DNA of 64,000 nucleotides from Microcoleus sp. bin48.metabat.b7b8b9.023 (GTDB lineage: Bacteria; Cyanobacteriota; Cyanobacteriia; Cyanobacteriales; Microcoleaceae), in contig NZ_JAAFKG010000036.1 of the NCBI RefSeq assembly GCF_013299185.1, positions 1 to 64,000 of the forward strand, read 5' to 3'. Numbering within the stretch: the first letter of the stretch is position 1; each line of letters begins with the position of its first letter. The translations under genes and the position numbers were made by a program. This document shows positions 19,023 to 27,232 of this stretch, in pieces. Below the pieces are notes generated by a model. The model saw nothing but the letters and a program-made list of their open reading frames with translations. It did no database searches and was not told where the DNA came from.

Positions 19023-19122
19023 CCTTTCTCAAAAAGATGAGGTATGACTGACGGCTTATTATAACCGCTTAGACGTATAGGGCCCAAGCCCAACAACGTA
19101 CCTCATCGTGAGAATTGATATA
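19018..19122. repeat. ~105-bp palindromic element, copy 4
   Basis: Outer arm TATAGCCTTTCTCAAAAAGA, interior GACTGACGGCTTATTATAAC, inner hairpin GGGCCCAAGCCC, then AACAACGTACCTCATC. The right arm is shortened. It sits in the convergent gap between the hypothetical gene and sbcD, where it may act as a bidirectional terminator-like structure. Confidence 0.92.
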
Positions 19123-19127
19123 ATTTA

Positions 19128-20369
19128 CTAGAATTCGACTAAAGCTTCTTCTTCCACTCCCAACAAATCCCGTGCGGCTTCTAGCATACTGTCAGTAATA
19201 TCTTTCAAATCTTCGCGACTTGCCAAATAAGTTTTCAAAGCATCTAAAGGTTCTATACTATTATTAGCATTTAATTCTGGCAACCGCGGCCTTGCTAGCT
19301 GACTGACTAATTCCGGCTGAATTGTGTAGCTGTGGGCGGCGCCGAGAAGTGCGTGCAATTCGGCGTTATCAATTAAGTCTAATTGTTCCGATCGCAATTG
19401 GTAGATCAATCTGACGACTGCATCTTGGATTTCCTTCTTCCCAATGGCTTTCACCAACTCGGTTTGCGGGTTTTCCGATTCAGATACGTTCACCTTAATC
19501 GTCTGAAACACCCGCACCGGCAAAGTGCAAAATTCCCACTCAGCTTTCCCCCTTTCCAAATTAATTAACACAAAACCTTTGTCTTCTTTCTCTTCGCTAA
19601 AGTCAACTCGTTCTATACTTCCGGGATAAATTACGGGCGGATTGTTGTTGGCGTTGAGATTTTGGTGTTTGTGGACGTGACCGAGGGCAACGTAGTCGAA
19701 ACAAGGGCGTGTTAGCATGGCAACGGGTATGTTGAATCCTTTACCGACTGCTAAAAAACGCTCTGCACCCAGGCTTGCTTTATCTGCCATTAAGTGCGCT
19801 AATAGTACGGTGGGGATATTTGGATCGAGACGGCGGATTTCGCCTTCCATGGCGATCGTCAGTTTTTCGGTTAATAATTGGTTAACGTCGCCCACAGAAA
19901 GGCTTTCAGTCTCCGATCGCGTCATTAAGGTCGATCGCGTCAACCAAGGCAGCGTAACCACCTGTACGGGCCCGCTGCGGGTTTGTATGAGGTGCGTGTC
20001 GAGGCGATCGCCTACAATAAACTTAGGTATTCCCAAAGTCCGATAAATTCCCAAACTCGCGCCGCCCTGTCCCTGGGAATGTTGGTCGTGATTTCCTACT
20101 AGCAAAACCGTCGGAATTTGCGCTTCTACCAAGCGGCTGAATTGGCTCGCAAAAGCCTCCTTAACAAACGGTGGCGGCGTCGAATCCGGGAAAGCATCCC
20201 CGCCGAATATGACTAAATCTACGGGTTCAGAAATTGCTCTATCCATACATTTGCTTAGCGTCGCCGCGAAGTCTTCCAGCCGCGTATTTAACCCGGTTTC
20301 TGGATTGACGCGGCCGTGGGAAAAGCCGCTGCCCATGTGAATGTCTGAAAGGTGTAAAATTTTAATCAT
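19128..20369 (-). CDS. sbcD: DNA repair exonuclease SbcD/Mre11 family
   Basis: A 413-aa metallophosphoesterase. Motif I is LHLSDIHMG (D9, H11), motif II FGGDAF, motif III LVGNHDQHS, and the later histidines appear in LLAHLM and VALGHVHKHQ, so the two-metal nuclease site is intact. SbcD works with the SbcC ATPase to open hairpins and process double-strand breaks. No sbcC is next to it in the window. It is notable that a hairpin-cleaving nuclease gene is flanked by strong palindromes. The start region (first ten codons) is duplicated 165 bp upstream, see the repeat at 20341-20673. Confidence 0.92.
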   Translation of the reverse strand: MIKILHLSDIHMGSGFSHGRVNPETGLNTRLEDFAATLSKCMDRAISEPVDLVIFGGDAFPDSTPPPFVKEAFASQFSRLVEAQIPTVLLVGNHDQHSQGQGGASLGIYRTLGIPKFIVGDRLDTHLIQTRSGPVQVVTLPWLTRSTLMTRSETESLSVGDVNQLLTEKLTIAMEGEIRRLDPNIPTVLLAHLMADKASLGAERFLAVGKGFNIPVAMLTRPCFDYVALGHVHKHQNLNANNNPPVIYPGSIERVDFSEEKEDKGFVLINLERGKAEWEFCTLPVRVFQTIKVNVSESENPQTELVKAIGKKEIQDAVVRLIYQLRSEQLDLIDNAELHALLGAAHSYTIQPELVSQLARPRLPELNANNSIEPLDALKTYLASREDLKDITDSMLEAARDLLGVEEEALVEF

Positions 20370-20673
20370 TGTTTTCTTTGTGAGTTGTCATTTAGGTTTG
20401 TAGTGAGGACTTCAGTCCTTCTTTCACTTCCGAGGAAGGACTAAAGTCCTCACTACGAACCTGGTTTGTAGTGAGGACTTCAGTCCTCTATTTACCAGGT
20501 ATTTTATGTCTGAAAGGTATAAAGTTTTAATCATTATTTTTTAGTGTGTGAGTTGTCATTTAGGTTTGTAGTGAGGACTTCAGTCCTTCTTTCACTTCCG
20601 AGGAAGGACTAAAGTCCTCACTACGAACCTGGTTTGCCGTAAGGACTTCAGTCCTCTCTTTGCCAGATATTTT
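20341..20673. repeat. 165-bp tandem duplication of sbcD start plus palindrome
   Basis: Unit A (20341-20505) covers the first ten codons of sbcD, its upstream sequence and a palindrome TTTGTAGTGAGGACTTCAGT...CTAAAGTCCTCACTACGAAC. Unit B (20506-20673) repeats this with few changes, including a decoy ATG at 20534 that would read MIKTLYLSDI and then diverge. A half copy of the palindrome ends each unit. Confidence 0.92.
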
Positions 20674-21316
20674 ATGTGTTTCTAGGTACTAATTTGACGC
20701 TGCGCCGGTGCGGATTGATGCGTTTTTCGATCGCAAATACTGCCTTTTCTTCCTCAAAGCCGATTTCGTGAAACTCTGCAAACAAATATTCTAACTCAAT
20801 TTTGGCGATCGCAGTTTCCAGCCACTTATCAAAAGAATCGCATTCAATACTTCTGAAAGGCTCGCCTTTACACTCGAAACTGATAATTTGTCCCGGAATC
20901 CCGCCGAAACAGCCCTGTGTATCCACAACCCGCAGCCACAAATTATCTACTTTCATAAACGGAATCCATGCTTTGTTCCAATATTCTCCGGGCTGCCATT
21001 CTTGAAAATTAACTTGACTCTGGGCGTCCCAAAATTTTTTCTCCTTGGTAATTGATGCCAAAGATAAAATACTCCTGCCGTGTTCAAAAGGCAACAGCCA
21101 CTGATTTTCTGAACTCTCGTAAGCCGAACCGTTATACCAGCGATAAAAATCATAAAATGTTTCGGGCAGCGATTGTTGATAACGTTTTTTAAATAAGTCG
21201 ATTTCTGTTTCGATGGCACCGGAATTTAGCAAGTTAAGTGCCTCTGGACAGCAGCGTTTTAAGGTTTGTCCGAAGGTACGAACCAAAGGATTTCGGGGTT
21301 GAAAAAAATCTTTCAT
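20672..21316 (-). CDS. SMI1/KNR4 (SUKH) family protein
   Basis: A 214-aa protein. The region RYQQSLPETFYDFYRWYNGS followed by WLLPFEHGRSILSL and later VDTQGCFGGIPGQIISFECKG is the SMI1/KNR4 fold, a domain common in bacterial immunity proteins to toxins and in regulatory proteins. It stands alone, with no toxin gene beside it, so an orphan immunity or housekeeping role is equally possible. Its 3' end follows the sbcD-side repeats and its start codon adjoins the 199-bp tandem repeats, so it is hemmed in by repeat arrays on both sides. The start is ATG 21316. Confidence 0.82.
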   Translation of the reverse strand: MKDFFQPRNPLVRTFGQTLKRCCPEALNLLNSGAIETEIDLFKKRYQQSLPETFYDFYRWYNGSAYESSENQWLLPFEHGRSILSLASITKEKKFWDAQSQVNFQEWQPGEYWNKAWIPFMKVDNLWLRVVDTQGCFGGIPGQIISFECKGEPFRSIECDSFDKWLETAIAKIELEYLFAEFHEIGFEEEKAVFAIEKRINPHRRSVKLVPRNT

Positions 21317-21950
21317 ATTTCATCATATAATACCTGGAACTTTTTGATAAATTTGGGGAAACGTGAGGGCTTAATTTAGGTTCGTAGTGAGGACTTCAGT
21401 CCTTCTTTGGATTCTGAAGAAGGACTAAAGTCCGAACGATCGAACCAGGTTTAAGATTTTTGTAAAGTACAGAGGATCTGCTTTCATATTTCATCATATA
21501 ATACCTGGAACTTTTTGATAAATTTGGGCAATCGGGCAGCGAAAATTTATACTTTTCAAGGTGAGGACTTAATTTAGGTTCGATCGTTCGGACTTCAGTC
21601 CTTCTTTGGATTCTGAAGAAGGACTAAAGTCCGAACGATCGAACCAGGTTTAAGATTTTTGTAAAGTACAGAGGATCTGCTTTCATATTTCATCATATAA
21701 TACCTGGAACTTTTTGATAAATTTGGGCAATCGGGCAGCGAAAATTTATACTTTTCAAGGTGAGGACTTAATTTAGGTTCGATCGTTCGGACTTCAGTCC
21801 TTCTTTGGATTCTGAAGAAGGACTAAAGTCCGAACGATCGAACCAGGTTTAAGATTTTTGTAAAGTACAGAGGATCTGCTTTCATATTTCATCATATAAT
21901 ACCTGGAACTTTTTGATAAATTTGGGCAATCGGGCAGCGAAAATTTATAC
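21311..21950. repeat. 199-bp tandem repeats that copy the 3' end of the Uma2 gene
   Basis: Units start at 21311 (171 bp, shortened), 21482 (199 bp), 21681 (199 bp) and 21880 (partial, inside the Uma2 coding region). Each unit holds the last ~20 codons of the Uma2 gene (…PIAQIYQKVPGII and stop) and a palindrome GGTTCGATCGTTCGGACTTC...AACGATCGAACC. Units 2 and 3 are practically identical. No gene occupies 21317-21891 otherwise. Confidence 0.93.
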
Positions 21951-22464
21951 TCGTTAATTCTAACTCATCTCCTTGTCGGTAAATCTGAGAAACCCAATTC
22001 CCCTCAGGATTGAGTCGAAAACATTCAATTTGGATTTCCGATTGAGTGATGAGTACGTATTCTTGCAAACTCGATGCAGTTTGGTAATCTGCAAATTTAT
22101 CGCCCCTATCAAAGTTTGCTGTTGACGGCGACAAGACTTCCACAATCAAAGACGGATACAGGATAAAATCCTCAGTGGAATTTATCTCTCTTTCGTCGCA
22201 AGTAACTGCTATATCGGGGTAATAATAACAATTTGCCTCTTCCAATCGGACTTTTATATCTGACGTGAGAACGATGCAGTCAGTACCATCAAGATGATTT
22301 CCTAGCCGCCTTACTAAGTTGCTAGAAATAACGATATGGGGCTTTTTTGCACCAGTCATTGCATAAACGTGTCCGCGTCTATATTCGTGTTTGATGGGGC
22401 TGACTCGTTCGCCTTCTAGATACTCTTCTGGGGAGATGTGGAAATTATTTTTGCTGACAAACAT
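21892..22464 (-). CDS. Uma2-family putative nuclease, copy 2
   Basis: A 190-aa Uma2 protein: EEYLEGERVSPIKHEYRRG at the N-terminus, YYYPDIAVTCDE as the acidic strand, LIVEVLSPSTANFDRGDKF as the E-x-S-P core and FADYQTASSLQEYVLI as the following helix. This is the standard full-length form. The start ATG has AGGA upstream. Its last 20 codons and stop are the origin, or one member, of the tandem units running down to 21311. So the reading frame is intact but its 3' DNA is multiplied. Confidence 0.9.
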   Translation of the reverse strand: MFVSKNNFHISPEEYLEGERVSPIKHEYRRGHVYAMTGAKKPHIVISSNLVRRLGNHLDGTDCIVLTSDIKVRLEEANCYYYPDIAVTCDEREINSTEDFILYPSLIVEVLSPSTANFDRGDKFADYQTASSLQEYVLITQSEIQIECFRLNPEGNWVSQIYRQGDELELTSINFRCPIAQIYQKVPGII

Positions 22465-22551
22465 TGATTTTTTTTCCTAGATTCTATTTGATACTATTGG
22501 TTTATAATCGCATACCCGGATGGGAAATGGCAGTGCAGTTTCCCTACAAAT

Positions 22552-23835
22552 TTAACAAATTTCCAAAAATCGGGCGTGCCACAGTTTGCCACTTTCTGTC
22601 AATCCTTGCGATCGCACTTTGATTTTGATTCCGCGAGGGTTCGCCTCGTACAGTCGGGCAATTTCTAGCATTTCCCCGCTGCTAAAGCCCGTTCCCACTG
22701 TTCCGATCGGTACTAACTTGCCATTGATTTCTTGTGCAACTTCGATCGCACTAAACGGCCGCCCCGCCACTTTTGTCGGAGTCAACCCGACAATAAATAA
22801 ATCATATTCCTGACAGTATTTAGTCCTCACCATCGGAAATTTCTTAACATCTTTGCCGCCGACATAGAGGCTGTTGTGCAAAACCCAAACTTCGCCTTCT
22901 CTGTTTTCAGCTTCCTGCTGCTGCGCCAGTAAAAGTTTTTCGCCTGCGGTGCGAGATGTCGGTACAATTTCAAATTCCGTAGATAAACTCACTAGCATTT
23001 CGCCAACTTCAACTCCGGCGGCAATTCTTTCAGATTCGGCGGTTTTGGTCAGGTCATTTCCCTTGAAAAACAAAGCTTTAAAAATGGCATAAACTGCCGT
23101 TGGCTGAGTTGTCGGAAAACCCCTTTCAATATTAACTGTAGCAGCTTGGGCGCCCGTGCGGTGTTCGCTGCCCGTACAGCTTTTGTAATACAGTTCGCCG
23201 TCTAAAACAAAGATGCCAATTTTAGCTGCTGTGTCGGCTAAAGTGCGATCGATCGCAATTGACGCTTGTTGCCGCAGGTTTGTCGATCGCGATTGGTAGT
23301 ATACTTTATCTGGCGTCGCCACCACCACCACTCGATTGCCATCCCGTTTTGGCTGTCCCCAATAATCGGCATTTTCGATGTAATAAGAACGTTCGCTGGG
23401 CGCGTCAACCGGCTGCATCGTCACAATCCTTCCCGGCTGCAAGTGCGGAGGTAATTCCGGGACAATCGGATTGTTGACAGTCTCAACTTTCTCAACTTTG
23501 GCCGCGGCCTTTGATTTTGCCGCAGGAGCAGGATTGGTGGTAGAGTTGTTTGGAGTGTTTTTAGTCGGCTTTTCTCCGGTTTCCAATTCAAACGCTCTTT
23601 TCCAAAAGCCGATCGCAATTTCCGGATATCCTTCCGACTCCGCACACAGTGCAAAACTAATAACTTTTGCCGTACCAATTCCGCGCCCGTAATCAGCTAA
23701 ATACTGGACTGCCCCCGCTTCACCCATTAAGTGCAATCCCCGCGTGACAATGCGATTGTTCCAGCGTTCTCGAATATCGGCGCTAATTTTTTTGGCTGAT
23801 TTTCTCTTAGCTTCTGCGTATTCGGTAAAGTCCAT
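22552..23835 (-). CDS. ATP-dependent DNA ligase-like nucleotidyltransferase
   Basis: A 427-aa protein. Residues 1-90 form a helical domain; 90-130 is a Pro/Thr/Ala/Lys-rich linker; the rest is a covalent nucleotidyltransferase. Motif I is KRDGNR with K163 as predicted AMP-lysine, motif III is FVLDGEL (212-214), motif IV REGEVW (E313-E315), motif V RTKY, and the C-terminal OB-fold reads GTVGTGFSSGEMLEIA and VRSQGLTESGKLWHARFLEI, the usual ligase end. All core motifs are there, so I expect an active DNA-joining (or other end-joining) enzyme. Bacterial housekeeping ligase is NAD-dependent, so this is an accessory enzyme, perhaps for repair. The helical N-terminal domain is unlike the classic DNA-binding domain. 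GAGG stands before the start. Confidence 0.85.
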   Translation of the reverse strand: MDFTEYAEAKRKSAKKISADIRERWNNRIVTRGLHLMGEAGAVQYLADYGRGIGTAKVISFALCAESEGYPEIAIGFWKRAFELETGEKPTKNTPNNSTTNPAPAAKSKAAAKVEKVETVNNPIVPELPPHLQPGRIVTMQPVDAPSERSYYIENADYWGQPKRDGNRVVVVATPDKVYYQSRSTNLRQQASIAIDRTLADTAAKIGIFVLDGELYYKSCTGSEHRTGAQAATVNIERGFPTTQPTAVYAIFKALFFKGNDLTKTAESERIAAGVEVGEMLVSLSTEFEIVPTSRTAGEKLLLAQQQEAENREGEVWVLHNSLYVGGKDVKKFPMVRTKYCQEYDLFIVGLTPTKVAGRPFSAIEVAQEINGKLVPIGTVGTGFSSGEMLEIARLYEANPRGIKIKVRSQGLTESGKLWHARFLEIC

Positions 23836-24007
23836 AATGCCTCGGTCTTTTCGTAGGGCTATTTGTACACTATACTGAAGCTTGATTCATTAGTCAAGGG
23901 AATGATTTAACCACAGAGAACACAGAGGACACAGAGAGAGAAGAGAGATCTGAATACAGGAGGATGTTCCGGATTTGATATCATTTCTCCCTACAAAGGA
24001 GAGTTCG

Positions 24008-24044
24008 CTGTCAACTATCAACTGTCAACCGTCAACTATCAATT
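24008..24044. repeat. Heptamer repeat (CAACTGT/CAACTAT)n, about 5 copies
   Basis: Short 7-bp periodic tract at the 3' end of the acyltransferase gene. The adjacent stretch 23905-23945 also has a loose ACACAGAG repetition. Confidence 0.85.
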
Positions 24045-24046
24045 GA

Positions 24047-25099
24047 TTAACCCCTTGCACCTGTGATCGTTTGAAAGAACTTAGGCGTATACTTTTGTAA
24101 AAAACTCCCCACCGCCAGCGTTATCAAAGTTGCCAGAATGATTGTCAATAAATAGTATACAATCACAGTTATCGAATTGGAAGGCTTTGACAACTTGTTA
24201 AAAACTTCCTTAAAAACTGTTACGGTCGGTTCGTGAATAGCATAAACAAAAAATGCCAAACCCGAAAATTTAAAACAGGCTTTTTCTAGCTTTCCCGACA
24301 CCAAATCTGAAGCGCACCAAATCGCCGCCGTACCCATTACTCTCGTGCTGCATTCTAACTGGTGCTGGAAAGTTTTAATATCGGCTGTTTGCGTCATTGC
24401 CAGCACAAGAGCCATCCCTAAGTATATACCGATAATCGCACTTTTTCGTCGGTCGAGCCAAGTTAGATCCAATTTTTGAACAGCAATCAGACATCCCAAA
24501 TAAAAGAACAACGGCCCCAACCACTGGATGCTAAAACCAATTTGAAAATCCAGCAACCAAGGCGTGGCAAACAAAGCTATACCTAGATAAGGTATCTTTC
24601 TAGCAATCAGCAAAAATACCGGAGATAGAATCACCATCGCCATCAAATCCCGGACGTACCAGAAATGAAATGCGATCGGATAAAGGCTTTTATATCCGGT
24701 CAAACAATCTATAAAGTTGGCAAAACTGTAGTCTCCAATATATTTTTTGTAATGCCCTTGGATAATTCCACTCGTTGCCGGTACGTTGATCACAATTAAC
24801 ACGAGTGTCAATAAAGCCAAGTTCCAAAACAAATAGGGAACCAGGAGAGTCCAAAACCGAGATTGGAGCTTTTCCTTGTAAGAATTCAGCGATAAATTAA
24901 AATTCCTGAAAAACAGGAAGCCTGAAAGCATGAACAAAAAAGCCACGCAAGAACCGCCCCAAGTCCCGGCAACCAACGTCTGGAAAAATTTGTCAGCATA
25001 TCCCACAGAATTGATGGACGAGTGAATAGTAACAATCCCAACGATTAGAGGCAGACGCAATAATTTAATTCGGCAAGATATTTCCGGCGTAATTTGCAT
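24047..25099 (-). CDS. Acyltransferase 3 family membrane protein
   Basis: A 350-aa protein with about ten hydrophobic segments. The first contains LRLPLIVGIVTIHSSIN, with the His of the acyltransferase-3 family (R-x(n)-H), then FLFMLSGFLFFRNF, SRFWTLLVPYLFWNL and FHFWYVRDLMAMVI, all typical. Such enzymes O-acylate sugars or polysaccharides at the cytoplasmic membrane. It has no neighbouring polysaccharide genes, and the substrate is unknown. Start ATG 25099; the gene diverges from the glutaredoxin gene. Confidence 0.85.
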   Translation of the reverse strand: MQITPEISCRIKLLRLPLIVGIVTIHSSINSVGYADKFFQTLVAGTWGGSCVAFLFMLSGFLFFRNFNLSLNSYKEKLQSRFWTLLVPYLFWNLALLTLVLIVINVPATSGIIQGHYKKYIGDYSFANFIDCLTGYKSLYPIAFHFWYVRDLMAMVILSPVFLLIARKIPYLGIALFATPWLLDFQIGFSIQWLGPLFFYLGCLIAVQKLDLTWLDRRKSAIIGIYLGMALVLAMTQTADIKTFQHQLECSTRVMGTAAIWCASDLVSGKLEKACFKFSGLAFFVYAIHEPTVTVFKEVFNKLSKPSNSITVIVYYLLTIILATLITLAVGSFLQKYTPKFFQTITGARG

Positions 25100-25311
25100 T
25101 TTTTACAGAAAAAGTGTAGGGTTCGATCGGCTGGCATTTGTATTGAGATGGCAAATTGTAGTAATCGGTTCGCCACCAATGCTAAGATAGCCTCGATCGT
25201 GCGTTGAGGTCAATCATGCCGGGGCTGGCTTTTTGCGAAGTCTGGTTCGCCAACTTCCGATCGCACTTTTTGCACTTTCGAGAATTTAACATCAAGTTTA
25301 ATTGTACTCTG

Positions 25312-25620
25312 ATGATGCGATTGATTTTGTACAGCAAACCCGGATGCCACTTGTGCGAAGGGTTGCAAGAAAAACTCGAACAGATTGAAAGCCTCAAGTT
25401 TCAATTGGAAGTACGAGACATTACCGAACGTGATGACTGGTTTCAAGCTTACCAGTACGAAGTGCCAGTTTTGTTTAAAGTGGAGTCCCAAGAAAAAAGT
25501 TCTGGTGGCGATGCTGCATTTTCCCCCGCAGAACAATTACCTCGTCCTTCTCCCCGCTGTACAGTTCCACAATTGGAGCAAATGTTACAGAAATATTTGC
25601 AAATCGATCGATCAGAATAA
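25312..25620 (+). CDS. Glutaredoxin-like protein (DUF836)
   Basis: A 102-aa protein starting at the ATG pair 25312/25315. It begins MMRLILYSKPGCHLCEGLQ, with the redox motif CHLC, and has the cis-Pro region YEVPVLF, as in the small glutaredoxin/DUF836 family often found next to unrelated genes in cyanobacteria. A long in-frame extension upstream (to 25204) has no homology signs and no RBS, so I reject it. The C-terminus carries a 30-residue Pro/Gln-rich tail. Its stop TAA at 25618-25620 abuts the left end of the IscB element, so insertion may lie right after or at this stop. Confidence 0.85.
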   Translation: MMRLILYSKPGCHLCEGLQEKLEQIESLKFQLEVRDITERDDWFQAYQYEVPVLFKVESQEKSSGGDAAFSPAEQLPRPSPRCTVPQLEQMLQKYLQIDRSE

Positions 25621-25860
25621 TGTCAGTAACTCAGCTCTCTCATAGACTGAGCTTGTAAGAAATTGCAAGCTGTGCTGACCAGCCTAGGTCTTAACAGGCT
25701 ACGTTATTTGAGTCACGACACCAAGCGAATGCGAAGCTAGTTCCTTGCTCTGTCATCTGCAATTAAACAGTCTTAAAGTCACTGAGGCAGTATTGCAGGT
25801 CTAACAAGCTCTTATAACATTGGCGAAGCTAACATTACACGCAAGTGGAAGGACACAAAA
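25621..25860 (+). ncRNA. Candidate omega RNA (HEARO RNA) of the IscB element
   Basis: This 240-bp leader directly precedes iscB, the place where HEARO/omega RNAs are known to lie. It is rich in stems: GTCAG (25622) with CTGAC (25675); CTCAG (25631) with CTGAG (25647); GCTTGTAA-GAAA-TTGCAAGC (25651-25670), a stem closed by a GNRA tetraloop; AGCCT (25681) with AGGCT (25696); CTGCAAT (25757) with ATTGCAG (25792). There is no ORF in it. In known IscB systems the guide is at the 5' end of this RNA, so the guide would come from about 25600-25620. That last point is inference; a covariance search would settle the call. Confidence 0.72.
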
Positions 25861-27132
25861 ATGTCCAATTTTATTTTCGTACTTGATGCAAACAAGAAAC
25901 CACTCACACCTTGCAAGCCATCAATGGCTCGTAAGTTATTAATCGCTGGTAAAGCGGCTGTTTTCAGAAGATTCCCGTGTACCATTATTCTCAAAAAAGC
26001 GGTAACAGGAACTGTTGAATCAATTAGTCTCAAGTTAGATCCAGGTTCTAAGACTACTGGCATCGCTTTACTGCAAGGCGAAAAAGTTATTTTTGGAGCT
26101 GAACTAACCCATCGCGGTCAAGCTATCAAAGCAAGTCTTGATTCTCGTCGTTCACTGCGTCGAGGAAGGCGAAACCGTCATACTCGCTACCGCCAAGCAA
26201 GGTTTTTAAACCGCACCCGCAAAAAAGGTTGGTTAGCACCATCTTTGCAGCATCGCGTAGAAACAACCTTGACTTGGGTCAACAAATTACGCAGACTGGT
26301 ACCTATCGACTTAATTGTTCAAGAGCTGGTCAGATTTGACCTGCAACAATTAGAAAATCCTGAAATTTCAGGCATTGAATACCAGCAAGGCGAGCTACAA
26401 GGCTACGAAGTTCGGCAATATTTGCTTGACAAATGGAACAGGAAATGCGCTTACTGTGGCACTGAAAATGTACCTTTGCAGGTTGAGCACATTCATCCCA
26501 AAGCCAAAGGTGGAAGCAATCGAATCTCTAATCTTTGCCTTGCTTGCGAGAAATGCAATCTCAAGAAAGGCACTCAAAATATTGAGCAATTCTTAGCCAA
26601 GAAACCTGACATTTTGAAACAGATTATTGCACAAGCCAAACGTCCACTTAAAGACGCTGCTGCCGTGAATTCGACCCGATGGGTGCTGTTCTCTCGACTG
26701 AGAGAAACGGGGTTGCCTGTTGTGACTGGTTCGGGGGGACTGACTAAGTTCAATCGTACTAGACTACAATTACCTAAAACTCATTGGCTTGATGCTGCTT
26801 GCGTCGGTCAAATTGAATCGCTAGAGGTGTTAACAAACAAACCACTGCTAATCAAAGCAACTGGACACGGAACTCGTCAAATGTGTCGCACAGACAGGTT
26901 TGGCTTTCCATCTCGGTACGTTCCTCAAAACAAGTTTGTTAAAGGTTTTCAAACTGGTGACATTGTAAAATCAGTCGTTACCAGTGGCAAGAAAATAGGT
27001 GAATATGTTGGTCGGGTTGCGGTTAGAACGACGGGTTCGTTCAATATCTCAGCATCAGGATTGGTGCAAGGGATTAGCCATAAATACTGCAAAATAGTTC
27101 ACAGAAAAGATGGCTACAGTTACGCATTTTAA
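25861..27132 (+). CDS. iscB: RNA-guided nuclease IscB, apparently intact
   Basis: A 423-aa protein. N-terminal PLMP domain at about residues 1-45 (KPLTPCKPSMARKLLIAGKA, then FRRFPCTI). RuvC-I D60 in KLDPGSKTTGIAL, arginine-rich bridge helix at 94-120 (SRRSLRRGRRNRHTRYRQAR), RuvC-II E155 in IVQELVRFD, HNH domain at 197-235 with CAYC, VEHIHPKAKGGSN (catalytic H210) and LACEKCN, and RuvC-III H308/D311 in THWLDAACVG. All catalytic residues of both nuclease centres are present. IscB is the ancestor-type nuclease of Cas9; it uses an omega RNA to cut DNA and is carried by IS200/IS605-like elements. No transposase gene is adjacent, so it is non-autonomous or lost TnpA. It is wedged between a glutaredoxin-like gene and murE. 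Confidence 0.93.
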   Translation: MSNFIFVLDANKKPLTPCKPSMARKLLIAGKAAVFRRFPCTIILKKAVTGTVESISLKLDPGSKTTGIALLQGEKVIFGAELTHRGQAIKASLDSRRSLRRGRRNRHTRYRQARFLNRTRKKGWLAPSLQHRVETTLTWVNKLRRLVPIDLIVQELVRFDLQQLENPEISGIEYQQGELQGYEVRQYLLDKWNRKCAYCGTENVPLQVEHIHPKAKGGSNRISNLCLACEKCNLKKGTQNIEQFLAKKPDILKQIIAQAKRPLKDAAAVNSTRWVLFSRLRETGLPVVTGSGGLTKFNRTRLQLPKTHWLDAACVGQIESLEVLTNKPLLIKATGHGTRQMCRTDRFGFPSRYVPQNKFVKGFQTGDIVKSVVTSGKKIGEYVGRVAVRTTGSFNISASGLVQGISHKYCKIVHRKDGYSYAF

Positions 27133-27137
27133 GACTG

Positions 27138-27200
27138 ACGGGGACTGAAAGTCCCTCGCGTCGCTTTCCTCTCAGGACTGAAGTCTCTGAGTTTCCCGCA
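27138..27200 (+). other. Candidate right end of the IscB element: two hairpins
   Basis: Just after the iscB stop are GGGACT-GAA-AGTCCC (27141-27155) and CTCAGGACTGAAGTCTCTGAG (27171-27191). IS200/IS605 ends are recognised as subterminal hairpins, so this is a plausible right terminus. The core GGACTGAAGTC is shared with the palindromic repeats scattered through the window. Confidence 0.5.
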
Positions 27201-27232
27201 TCCCGTATTGATTTTTATGAGGAGTTTTTCAG

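Noticed and set aside
21311-21950. Possible CRISPR array or satellite
   Set aside because: Unit length is 199 bp and includes coding sequence of the adjoining gene; there are no spacers.
25204-25311. Upstream extension of the glutaredoxin-like gene
   Set aside because: The added residues have no thioredoxin-fold logic. The strand LILYSKPGCHLC needs to be at the N-terminus, so ATG 25312/25315 is right.
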